NCBI GenBank assembly: GCA_007128045.1
Contig: SKYG01000127.1
Coordinates: 1-9,309, forward strand
Reading direction: 5' to 3'
DNA: 9,309 nt
Source of the DNA: Bacteroidales bacterium
GTDB taxonomy: Bacteria; Bacteroidota; Bacteroidia; Bacteroidales; UBA7960
Made by a program: the position numbers and the translations under genes. The notes beneath the pieces are model-generated. The model searched no databases. It was not told the DNA's origin and saw only the letters and a program-made list of their open reading frames with translations. Positions within the stretch are counted from its first letter, which is position 1; each line of letters begins with the position of its first letter. Below are positions 1 to 6,572 of the stretch, piece by piece.

Positions 1-896
1 ATCAGCGCGTCGGTTATGATCACCAGCATGATAGCCAGGTAAAACATGTTGATCCTCATAAAGGCACTGTGTGGGTTTTGTGGTATCTCTGCTTTTAGCC
101 ATGACCGGAAAGAACCCACTATGATCAGTGTAAGAACCAATATGAGTATGTGAGCAATGCTTGTCATCAGTACACCAGCAATGACCAGGAGTAAGGCTGC
201 CATAGCTGTAACTGCAACCCATACCAGGGTGAGTCTTTGTATCTGTGGGGTCGAGAACAGTTGAAGAAGCGTAGGAATCCCTGCTGCTGCATAATCTTTG
301 TCGTATTTAAGCAATATCAGCCAGAAATGAGGTATTTGTCCGACGAAGAAAAAAAATCCTACAAAAAGGATGTGCGGATGAAAGATATGGCCTCCGGCGG
401 CGACCCATCCAATCAGGGGTGGCAATGCGCCTACCATGGCTCCCGGGATAACCGCGAAGGCGGTTACTCTTTTCAATGGTGTATAAATCAGGTTGTAACA
501 GATCAGTGTTATGAGGCTAAGCGAAGCGGGCAGACTATTACCTGGGAGATGCAGCAGGATGGCAAGCCCCAACAGGCCTGTGATCGATGCGATGATAAGA
601 GACTGTGAAGAGGAGAGTCTGCCTGATGGGATGGGTCGTTTGCGTGTACGCTCCATCAGCTTGTCGATGCCGGCATCCTGAACATGGTTTATGGCAGATG
701 AGGCGAACGACATCAGGAACACACCTGCAACGGTTTGTGTCCAGCCGGGTGTGAACGAGCCCTGATATAAGATATAGCCTGTAAGGGTTGATAAGGAAAC
801 AGGAATCGTGATTTGCGGCTTGCCAAGTTCAATGCATGCTGCAACCGATTTTGTGAAATGCTTGAAAGATAATTGGTTTACACCGGTTTTATTCAT
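1..896 (-). CDS. ctaB: Heme O synthase (protoheme IX farnesyltransferase), 3' end cut off by the window edge
   Basis: Transfers a farnesyl group from farnesyl diphosphate to heme b to make heme O, the precursor of heme A used by the oxidase encoded just upstream; an integral membrane UbiA-superfamily enzyme. I translated the minus strand from the ATG at 896 and found 298 codons without a stop, so the gene continues past position 1; the family is usually about 280-310 residues, so little is missing. The first Asp-rich motif is NHVQDAGID (N70, D74, D78), followed by the basic ERTRKRP typical of CtaB. The second motif is around KYDKDYAAAGIPTL (D199, D201, Y202). Many hydrophobic segments follow one another, as expected for a 7-9 helix protein. 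The start overlaps the end of the subunit II gene by 8 bp, which suggests translational coupling. Motifs plus context make the call firm; a different UbiA-type prenyltransferase is unlikely. Confidence 0.93.
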   Translation of the reverse strand, partial: MNKTGVNQLSFKHFTKSVAACIELGKPQITIPVSLSTLTGYILYQGSFTPGWTQTVAGVFLMSFASSAINHVQDAGIDKLMERTRKRPIPSGRLSSSQSLIIASITGLLGLAILLHLPGNSLPASLSLITLICYNLIYTPLKRVTAFAVIPGAMVGALPPLIGWVAAGGHIFHPHILFVGFFFFVGQIPHFWLILLKYDKDYAAAGIPTLLQLFSTPQIQRLTLVWVAVTAMAALLLVIAGVLMTSIAHILILVLTLIIVGSFRSWLKAEIPQNPHSAFMRINMFYLAIMLVIITDAL

Positions 897-1830
897 TCAA
901 CGACTTCAAAAACTCTACAATCAGGTCTATTTCGCGTTCTGATATTTCTCCTTCGTATGAAAACATCTGGCCGGCGCGGAAACCCTGGGTGATGTCATAG
1001 TCAGGATCGTAAATGGAACGCTTCACATATTCGGCATCGTATACGATCTGACGTTCCTGCCCTTCGGTGGTTACCGTGATGGTTTCTCCGAATTTCCCCT
1101 TGAAGCTTGGGCCTATTACAATCGTGCCATCGTATGAATGACAAGCGATACAGCCTTTGCTTTCTACGATTTGCCTGCCCATTAGTACCAGGTTAGCGCC
1201 TTCCGGCACTTCAACATCCAGGGCTGTGGTGTCTGCATACCATGCCCAGAACTCATCGGGCTCCATCACCACCACTTCGCTATACATATACGAATGCTGT
1301 AAACCACAGTATTCGGTGCAGAACAACGAATAGGTGCCGGTCTTGGTGGCTTCGAACCACATCTTGTTATCCGGCAGTCCCGGCACCATGTCTTCTTTAA
1401 CCCTGAATGCCGGAATATACAGTGAGTGAAGCACATCCACTGCATTGAGGTGAAGGATGATGGCCGTGTCTTTTGGTACATACAGCTTATCGGTGATGCG
1501 GCCATTGTCGTAGCGAAAGGAAAAGTTCCACATCCTGGCGTTGGCCGTGATCTCGACACCCTGGTCGGGTGGCCGTTTCATGGGAATCCATCCCACGTAA
1601 CCGTAATAAAACATTCCCATAACAAGTATGAGTGGAATAATCGTCCATATCACCTCAAGGGTGTTGTTCCCTTCGATCTGGGTGGCCTTGGGATGCTTCT
1701 TTTTGTTGTAGCGATAGAGGAACAGGATGATGACAGCTGTTATGCCGATCAAAAAGAAGAATGAAATGCCTAGTATAAATACAAAGGCATTGTCGACACC
1801 TTCCACGAATGTTGAAGCTCCAGAGTACAT
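889..1830 (-). CDS. coxB: Cytochrome c oxidase subunit II with CuA site and fused cytochrome c domain (caa3 type)
   Basis: Electron-entry subunit of the oxidase. With the ATG at 1830 it has 313 residues. Two membrane helices (about 15-38 and 60-80) anchor a periplasmic cupredoxin domain. W101 lies in the usual aromatic patch. The CuA ligands are His135, Cys171, Glu173 (backbone), Cys175, His179 and Met182 in CTEYCGLQHSYM. A C-terminal class I cytochrome c domain follows with CIACH (Cys227, Cys230, His231) and probable axial Met289 in GQMFSYEG. This fusion defines caa3-type oxidases and lets the subunit accept electrons directly from ActE or another cytochrome. An in-frame TTG at 1860 would add 10 residues and overlap the subunit IV gene by 20 bp; I prefer the ATG because it leaves a 10-bp gap and gives an N-terminus (MYSGASTFVEGVD) that I recall as typical of Bacteroidota homologues. 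No lipobox is seen. The gene overlaps ctaB by 8 bp. Confidence 0.96.
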   Translation of the reverse strand: MYSGASTFVEGVDNAFVFILGISFFFLIGITAVIILFLYRYNKKKHPKATQIEGNNTLEVIWTIIPLILVMGMFYYGYVGWIPMKRPPDQGVEITANARMWNFSFRYDNGRITDKLYVPKDTAIILHLNAVDVLHSLYIPAFRVKEDMVPGLPDNKMWFEATKTGTYSLFCTEYCGLQHSYMYSEVVVMEPDEFWAWYADTTALDVEVPEGANLVLMGRQIVESKGCIACHSYDGTIVIGPSFKGKFGETITVTTEGQERQIVYDAEYVKRSIYDPDYDITQGFRAGQMFSYEGEISEREIDLIVEFLKSLNE

Positions 1831-1840
1831 AGCTGAATAT

Positions 1841-2125
1841 TTATCTGTATGAATAATCAAAGAATGTTACGAAAAGCACCAGTAAAAAGAGGATGACAAC
1901 GCCTGCCACCAGCATGGGAAGCAGCCTTTTTTCATATTTCAGGTGCATATACCAGGCCAGTACGATGGTGGCTTTAATGCCGGCAACAAGCATGGCAATC
2001 AATGTGTTAAGTGCTCCAAATTCCAGACGTGTAACAGCAACCGTGATACCGGTTAGTATAAGCAAGACAAAGAGTACAATAACTTGTGTCTTATACGGTA
2101 CAATATGTGTTTTTTCTTCACTCAT
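1841..2125 (-). CDS. Cytochrome c oxidase subunit IV (prokaryotic COX4 / CtaF-type)
   Basis: A 94-residue protein with three hydrophobic helices at about 13-31, 38-61 and 69-89. The middle helix ends in KATIVLAWYMHLKYE, the hallmark of the bacterial subunit IV family (COX4_pro, also called CtaF, CoxD or CyoD-like). The family is a small accessory subunit that packs beside subunits I and III and helps stability and assembly; it holds no cofactor. It starts 15 bp after the stop of the subunit III gene and ends 10 bp before the preferred ATG of subunit II, so it sits inside the oxidase operon. Family assignment is firm from size, topology and the KATIVLAWYMHL block; the exact gene name varies between organisms, so no symbol is given. 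Confidence 0.92.
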   Translation of the reverse strand: MSEEKTHIVPYKTQVIVLFVLLILTGITVAVTRLEFGALNTLIAMLVAGIKATIVLAWYMHLKYEKRLLPMLVAGVVILFLLVLFVTFFDYSYR

Positions 2126-2140
2126 GGGATCATTATGTTT

Positions 2141-2737
2141 TTAATGGATCAAATAGAAGAGGGGAAACAAAAATATCCAGATAAGGTCTACCAGGTGCCA
2201 GTATAAGCCAGTATTTTCCAACCATACATGATCGGTCTGGTGTATCTTGTCTTTTTTTACCTGCAATGCCACGTAGATAAACAGGCCGATGCCTATGATT
2301 ATGTGCAGGGCATGTACCCCGGTCATAAAAAAGTACAGACCGAAGAACAATATGGTGCCGTACCCCAGTTCATGCAATTCAGGAGAGCCCGGATAAAATC
2401 CGTACTCAAACTTGGCACCCCATTCAAAGTATTTGTTTACGAGGAATATAACGGCGATGAGTATGGTGATGCCCAACAGTTGAAGGCATAACTTTTTATT
2501 TCCTTTCTGTATGGCAGTGATCGACATGGCTGCGGTCATACTGCTAATAAGAAGTATAACCGTATTGATGGTTCCAAGGGTAACATCCAGCTCTTCACCG
2601 GCGATTCTGAAAGCCTCCGGGTGCATAGACCGGTAAACAGCATAAACGACAAACAACATGCCGAATAGCAGCAGCTCAGTGAAAATAAACAACCACATGC
2701 CCAGTTTTGCGCCTTGATCATCTCTGTGCTCTATCAT
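2141..2737 (-). CDS. coxC: Cytochrome c oxidase subunit III, short five-helix form
   Basis: 198 residues with five predicted helices (about 13-35, 55-76, 85-103, 127-158 as one long or interrupted segment, and 178-196). This is the short bacterial form that lacks the first two helices of the mitochondrial subunit. Conserved family features are GMWLFIFTELLLF with Glu21, KYFEW with Glu105, TGVHALHIIIG with His142 and His145, and the C-terminal YWHLVDLIWIFLFPLFYL block led by Glu174. Subunit III carries no metal; it stabilises the subunit I site during turnover and binds lipid near the oxygen entry path. It follows subunit I after a 109-bp spacer made almost wholly of octamer repeats and precedes subunit IV by 15 bp. 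The ATG at 2737 follows an A-rich stretch with no clear Shine-Dalgarno sequence. Confidence 0.95.
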   Translation of the reverse strand: MIEHRDDQGAKLGMWLFIFTELLLFGMLFVVYAVYRSMHPEAFRIAGEELDVTLGTINTVILLISSMTAAMSITAIQKGNKKLCLQLLGITILIAVIFLVNKYFEWGAKFEYGFYPGSPELHELGYGTILFFGLYFFMTGVHALHIIIGIGLFIYVALQVKKDKIHQTDHVWLENTGLYWHLVDLIWIFLFPLFYLIH

Positions 2738-2745
2738 TTCTTTGT

Positions 2746-2804
2746 TGTTGATTTGTTGATTTGTTGATTTGTTGATGTGTTAATTTGTTGATCTGTTGAT
2801 TTGT
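2746..2804. repeat. Octamer tandem repeat TGTTGATT, seven copies
   Basis: Seven consecutive 8-bp units plus four bases, read on the plus strand as TGTTGATT (AATCAACA on the coding strand). Copies 1-3 and 7 are exact; copies 4 and 6 differ by one base and copy 5 by one base (TGTTAATT). The array ends 9 bp before the start codon of the subunit III gene, so it would form the RNA leader seen by ribosomes starting there. It is not CRISPR: there are no spacers. Confidence 0.95.
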
Positions 2805-2807
2805 CTT

Positions 2808-2847
2808 AACTCCTCAACTTCTCAACTCCTCAACTCCTCAACTCCTC
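2808..2847. repeat. Octamer tandem repeat AACTCCTC, five copies
   Basis: Five consecutive 8-bp units read on the plus strand as AACTCCTC (GAGGAGTT on the coding strand). Four are exact and one has a single change. The last base of the array is also the last base of the TAG stop codon of the subunit I gene, so the repeat directly abuts the coding end. With the neighbouring TGTTGATT array it fills nearly the whole spacer between subunits I and III. On the coding strand each unit junction carries TGA, which an 8-bp period places in all three frames. Confidence 0.95.
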
Positions 2848-4457
2848 TAATTGTAATCGTATGGTTTTCCTGTAATCGTGGGTATTTCTTCGAAGTTCTC
2901 GAGGGTAGGGGGGGTGTCGACCTGCCATTCGAGGGTGGTTCCTCCCCACGGGTTTTTCTCTGATATCTTTGTGCCATGGCGTGCGGAACGTACCAGGTTG
3001 ATGAAGATAATCATCAATCCTGCGATCAATACGATAGCTCCCAATGAGGAGAAGATGTTGCCGCCATGGAATTCAGGAAGGTAGTCGTAATACCTGCGTG
3101 GCATGCCCATGATGCCGAGGTAAAACATCGGCAGGTACAGTGCCAGAAAGCCGATAAAGAATATTCCCCAGCCCAGGTTGGCCCAGTTTGCATCGTACAT
3201 CCGTCCGAACATCTTTGGGAACCAGTAGTGTACAGCTCCCATGAAGGCGAATCCTGTACCTCCGAACACGATAAAGTGGAAGTGTGCCACCACAAAATGG
3301 GTGTCGTGAAGGTGTACGTTGGTGGCCAGCGATCCCAGCACGAGGCCGGTAAGACCCCCTATCATAAACACAAAGAGGAACGAAACAGCCCAGTAAAATG
3401 GGGTTTGCAAATCGAGTGATCCTTTGTGCATGGTACTGACCCAGTTGAAAACTTTTATGGCGGAGGGTATGGCCACCAGGAACGTGAGAAAGGAGAACGC
3501 GAACAAGGCCCTGCCACTCATTCCTGATGTGAACATGTGATGCCCCCAAACGAAATATCCTACAAAAGCGATAGCCATTGTGGAGAGCACGATGGCTTTA
3601 TAGCCGAAGATGGTTTTTTTTGAGAATACCGGGATGATCTCGCTGATGACACCCATGGCTGGTAGTATCATGATGTATACTGCCGGGTGGGAATAGATCC
3701 AGAACAGGTGTTGGTAGAGGATGGGGTCGCCACCAAGCGCGGGGTCGAAAAAGCCGATGCCCAGGGTACGTTCGGCAATGATAAGCAACAAGGTGATGCC
3801 GATCACAGGGGTGGCCAGTATTTGTATCCAGGCAGTGCCGTATAGCGTCCAGGGGAAGAGGGGCATTTTGAACCAGGTCATCCCAGGTGCGCGCATTCGA
3901 TGAATGGTAACCACGAAGTTGATGCCTGTAAGGATGGAGGAGAACCCCATGACGAAGGCGCCGAACACGGCTGGAAGAACGTTGGTGGCTGTTTGAAAGC
4001 TATAAGGGGCGTAGAAGGTCCAGCCGGTATCCGGAGGGCCATCACCCATAAACTGTGATGTTAGCACGATAAGGATGCCTACGGCATACAACCACCACGA
4101 CAGCAAGTTGATACGCGGAAATGCCACATCTTTGGCGCCGATCATGATTGGTAGGAAGAAGTTGCCAAACACCGCGGGCAATCCCGGTACCACGATGATG
4201 AATATCATGATGATGCCATGTAAGGTAAACAGGCTGTTATAGGTTTGCGGCCCCATGATGGTATATCCGGGAGCGATCAGCTGTATCTTCATCAGCAAGC
4301 CCAGGATGGCACCTACAGAAAAGAATGCCAGCATGGTATATAGGTATAGCAAGCCGACTCGCTTGTGGTCGGTAGAGAATATCCACCCAAGGATCCCCTT
4401 GTATTCTCCTTTATAGTCGAGATAGCTGATGGGTTTTGTTGGTGATTCCATTGACAT
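2847..4457 (-). CDS. coxA: Cytochrome c oxidase subunit I, A2-type heme-copper oxidase
   Basis: Catalytic subunit that reduces oxygen to water and pumps protons. 536 residues with about 12 membrane helices. Visible ligands: His80 (heme a, in TLHGIIMIF); His257 (CuB) and Tyr261, the tyrosine that cross-links to a CuB histidine, in YSHPAVY; His306-His307 (CuB) in GHHMF; His392 (heme a3) and His394 (heme a) in AHFHF. The D-channel Asp110 and Asn99 and the K-channel Lys335 (AIKVFNW) are kept. The A1-type glutamate of HPEVY is absent; instead Tyr255-Ser256 form the YS motif that marks the A2 subfamily. The C-terminal hydrophilic tail (about 490-536) with NPWGGTTLEW is normal for the family. The gene lies 35 bp after the SCO gene. 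A second ATG at codon 3 is an alternative start with little effect. No Shine-Dalgarno sequence is evident. Confidence 0.98.
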   Translation of the reverse strand: MSMESPTKPISYLDYKGEYKGILGWIFSTDHKRVGLLYLYTMLAFFSVGAILGLLMKIQLIAPGYTIMGPQTYNSLFTLHGIIMIFIIVVPGLPAVFGNFFLPIMIGAKDVAFPRINLLSWWLYAVGILIVLTSQFMGDGPPDTGWTFYAPYSFQTATNVLPAVFGAFVMGFSSILTGINFVVTIHRMRAPGMTWFKMPLFPWTLYGTAWIQILATPVIGITLLLIIAERTLGIGFFDPALGGDPILYQHLFWIYSHPAVYIMILPAMGVISEIIPVFSKKTIFGYKAIVLSTMAIAFVGYFVWGHHMFTSGMSGRALFAFSFLTFLVAIPSAIKVFNWVSTMHKGSLDLQTPFYWAVSFLFVFMIGGLTGLVLGSLATNVHLHDTHFVVAHFHFIVFGGTGFAFMGAVHYWFPKMFGRMYDANWANLGWGIFFIGFLALYLPMFYLGIMGMPRRYYDYLPEFHGGNIFSSLGAIVLIAGLMIIFINLVRSARHGTKISEKNPWGGTTLEWQVDTPPTLENFEEIPTITGKPYDYN

Positions 4458-4492
4458 GGTATTTAATTTGAATCGTATATGACTGATAAATA

Positions 4493-5293
4493 TTATGATG
4501 TGACTTGTTTTCGGGGCTTCAGCAGTACCAGGATCAGAAAGATAACCAATGCAAAGAATAAAATGAGTGTGCCGGCAATCTTTGTAACATTCAGCACATA
4601 TTGTTGTCCTGCGGGGTCAAATGAATAGCAAAATGCCAGCACCCTGCTAAATGATGGTCCCGACTTGCCTTGTGCCGTTTCAACAACAGACATTTTTAGG
4701 TCTATGGTCAGAAAATAGGTGCCATGAAGGTAGCGGGTGATCTTGCCATCATCTGCAATAAAAATCATGGCGGCAGTATGCAGGTAGTCAAAGCCGGTGC
4801 GCTTGTATTTGAATCCGACTGCTTCGGTAAGCTTGCTGATGTTGGCACTGTCGGCTACGAAAAACTGCCAGCCATTGGGGTCAAAGTCTTTTTTTATCAG
4901 GTGGTGGTAGTTGTTTCTGTTGGTTCTGGCCAGCTCGGGACCTTCTCGTGGGTCGAAGCTTACAGTGATCACCTGAAAGTCTTTCCCCAGGATCAGGTCA
5001 GACCGTGAAATCACATCGGAAATTCCTTCTGTAAATGGGCTGCATATACCCGGGCAGCGGTAATAAACCAGGGCAAGTACTGTGGGCTTGTCGAGCAGCG
5101 AGTAAAACTCTACCGGATTGCCATCCACATCGATGATGACCACGTCTTCCGGAATATATTCATCCAGGCGTTCAACGATACCTATCTCAGGTTCTCCCAG
5201 TTCGTATGTCCTGGGAACGCCTCTCTGGGCCTGCACAAGTGCCGGTGTCAGAACGATTGTCAGATATGTTAGTGATAATAGTATGTTTTTCAT
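4493..5293 (-). CDS. sco: SCO1/SenC family copper chaperone for CuA assembly
   Basis: A thioredoxin-fold protein that binds copper and helps load or reduce the CuA site of subunit II. 266 residues. Residues 1-22 form a signal peptide (hydrophobic stretch ending ALVQAQ). The redox and copper motif is CPGIC (Cys80, Cys84) with the distal ligand His172 in DYLHTAAMIF; the three together are the SCO copper site. VSFDPRE (111-117) is another family block. Unlike the common SCO with an N-terminal anchor only, this one ends with a clear membrane helix at about 238-258 followed by a basic tail (KPRK), so the domain is probably held on the outer face of the inner membrane by its C-terminus once the signal peptide is removed. 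Its place between actF and subunit I matches a role in this oxidase. The start ATG follows a repeat-rich 68-bp spacer. Confidence 0.94.
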   Translation of the reverse strand: MKNILLSLTYLTIVLTPALVQAQRGVPRTYELGEPEIGIVERLDEYIPEDVVIIDVDGNPVEFYSLLDKPTVLALVYYRCPGICSPFTEGISDVISRSDLILGKDFQVITVSFDPREGPELARTNRNNYHHLIKKDFDPNGWQFFVADSANISKLTEAVGFKYKRTGFDYLHTAAMIFIADDGKITRYLHGTYFLTIDLKMSVVETAQGKSGPSFSRVLAFCYSFDPAGQQYVLNVTKIAGTLILFFALVIFLILVLLKPRKQVTS

Positions 5294-5305
5294 GTGTTTA
5301 AAATT

Positions 5306-5333
5306 AGGTCAAAGGTCAAAGGTCAAAGGTCAA
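5306..5333. repeat. Heptamer tandem repeat AGGTCAA, four copies
   Basis: Four exact 7-bp units on the plus strand (TTGACCT on the coding strand), lying 12 bp before the SCO start codon. It runs straight into an octamer array at its far end. The coding strand carries TGA in every unit, and a 7-bp period places it in all three frames. The same heptamer core (AAGGTCA) recurs in the opposite orientation ahead of actF. Confidence 0.96.
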
Positions 5334-5356
5334 CTCAACAACTCAACAACTCAACA
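5333..5356. repeat. Octamer tandem repeat ACTCAACA, three copies
   Basis: Three exact 8-bp units on the plus strand (TGTTGAGT on the coding strand), sharing one base with the AGGTCAA array and ending 5 bp from the actF stop codon. The two arrays together occupy 51 of the 68 bases between actF and the SCO gene. I see no hairpin with a T-run here, so no terminator. Confidence 0.95.
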
Positions 5357-5361
5357 ATATT

Positions 5362-6522
5362 CTACAAATGATGATGTACAGAGTCTTCGAGTTGCGGATG
5401 ATTTTGCGGTACCATATTCATCTTGCTTAGGGCAAAGAGTGTGATCAGCATAAACATGCCTGCATATCCCAGCCACATTCCCACTTCAATAAATCCGAAC
5501 TGAAGTACTCCGTAGCTTCCTGGCATAATCTGCACAAGCAGGCTGATCCATAATCCAACGATCAGCAATGAGCTGATGCCAATAAGCACAGGCTTTTTCT
5601 TGCCAATATCATCTGCCATCATCACGACAAAAGGTATGGCAAAGTTCATAAACAATTCTGCATAAAACAAGTATTTCCATTCACCTAAGAATCTTGGTTG
5701 GTAATAAACCGTCAGCTCCGGTATATTTGCATACCACAGGATCAGAAACTGCATGAACCAGAGGTATCCAAAAACGATGCTAAACCGGAACAGATACCTG
5801 GCCAAATCGTGTCTGTGTGCTTCATTGAGCTGCGGAAAGTAGCCTTTTGATTTCAGAAAAAACAAAAGCAGGATGATGGTTGCTACTGCGTAATACACGC
5901 TGGTTACCATGGCCCGGAATCCAAAAAGGGTGCTATACCAGTGTGCGTCTATGGTCATGATCCAGTCGATAGCTGCCATGGAGAAAAACAATACAGCAAT
6001 GAAGATAAATACTTTCGATACGAAGCTGCTTCTTTGGTAGAAGGCGATATTTGCTTCCAGGTCTTCTTTGATGGCCAGGCTTCTGAGCATCAAAAACGGA
6101 ATGATCCAGAGTGCAAAATAGATCACCATCCGAATCATAAAAAAGGGAGTATTCAGAAAAGGTGCTTTATGGGCGATCAGTTTGTCTGTTTCTGTGATGC
6201 CTGGTTGGGCCCACTCATAGATATCCTGCAGGCCGAAGTAGATGACAAGCATCAATATGGCTGCAATAGGGATGAAGGAGCCCAATGCCAGTGGGATTCG
6301 CTGAAACATAGCAGACCAGGATGAGCCCGTGATGTATTGCAGTGAATAGAACATCATGGCGCCCATGCTAATGGTCAGAAAGTACACGTTGTTAAGCAAT
6401 ATGTTGGGCCAGGTTCGTGCCGGGTCTGTTACAAAGCCGGTGATTACGGCGACAATCCCTATGATGATGAGTAATGTCAGTACCAGACCAGTTGTCTTTG
6501 ACAGTGTATAGCTTGTGTTCAT
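5362..6522 (-). CDS. actF: Alternative Complex III subunit ActF, NrfD-like quinol-binding membrane subunit 2
   Basis: Integral membrane subunit of ACIII, paralogous to ActC and related to the NrfD/PsrC family; in the known complex it packs beside ActC. 386 residues with about ten hydrophobic helices. Recognisable family blocks are DWIMTIDAHWYSTLFG (186-201), the HRHDL...F...WF segment (236-256), FLILWYANIPEL (259-270) and IEVGMWLGYAG (345-355). The protein ends in a short polar tail with three histidines (HHHL), which I give no function. It is separated from actE by 123 bp, the largest spacer in the window, and from the SCO gene by 68 bp; both spacers hold tandem repeats. The start ATG is preceded by an A-rich stretch ending ACAC, also seen before the SCO start, with no Shine-Dalgarno sequence. 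Confidence 0.94.
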   Translation of the reverse strand: MNTSYTLSKTTGLVLTLLIIIGIVAVITGFVTDPARTWPNILLNNVYFLTISMGAMMFYSLQYITGSSWSAMFQRIPLALGSFIPIAAILMLVIYFGLQDIYEWAQPGITETDKLIAHKAPFLNTPFFMIRMVIYFALWIIPFLMLRSLAIKEDLEANIAFYQRSSFVSKVFIFIAVLFFSMAAIDWIMTIDAHWYSTLFGFRAMVTSVYYAVATIILLLFFLKSKGYFPQLNEAHRHDLARYLFRFSIVFGYLWFMQFLILWYANIPELTVYYQPRFLGEWKYLFYAELFMNFAIPFVVMMADDIGKKKPVLIGISSLLIVGLWISLLVQIMPGSYGVLQFGFIEVGMWLGYAGMFMLITLFALSKMNMVPQNHPQLEDSVHHHL

Positions 6523-6544
6523 GTGTTTTTTATTTTTGTTCCTT

Positions 6545-6572
6545 CGACTTTCGACCTTCGGCTTTTGACCTT
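6545..6572. repeat. Degenerate heptamer tandem repeat, consensus YGRCYTT, four copies
   Basis: Four 7-bp units on the plus strand: CGACTTT, CGACCTT, CGGCTTT, TGACCTT. On the coding strand the last reads AAGGTCA, the same core as the exact array ahead of the SCO gene but in the opposite orientation. It lies 22 bp before the actF start. The rest of this 123-bp spacer (6573-6645) holds only a weak imperfect hairpin near 6582-6599 and a direct repeat CCTGTATG at 6598 and 6634; I see no clear promoter or terminator. Confidence 0.8.

Noticed and set aside
237..608. Plus-strand open frame of 123 codons
   Set aside because: It lies opposite ctaB, whose conserved motifs are read on the minus strand; the plus-strand peptide is low in recognisable structure.
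2746..2847. CRISPR array
   Set aside because: Units are 8 bp, directly tandem, with no spacers and no cas genes nearby.
3073..3549. Minus-strand frame of 158 codons inside the subunit I gene
   Set aside because: It is a shifted frame of subunit I, which is read continuously with all metal ligands in the main frame.
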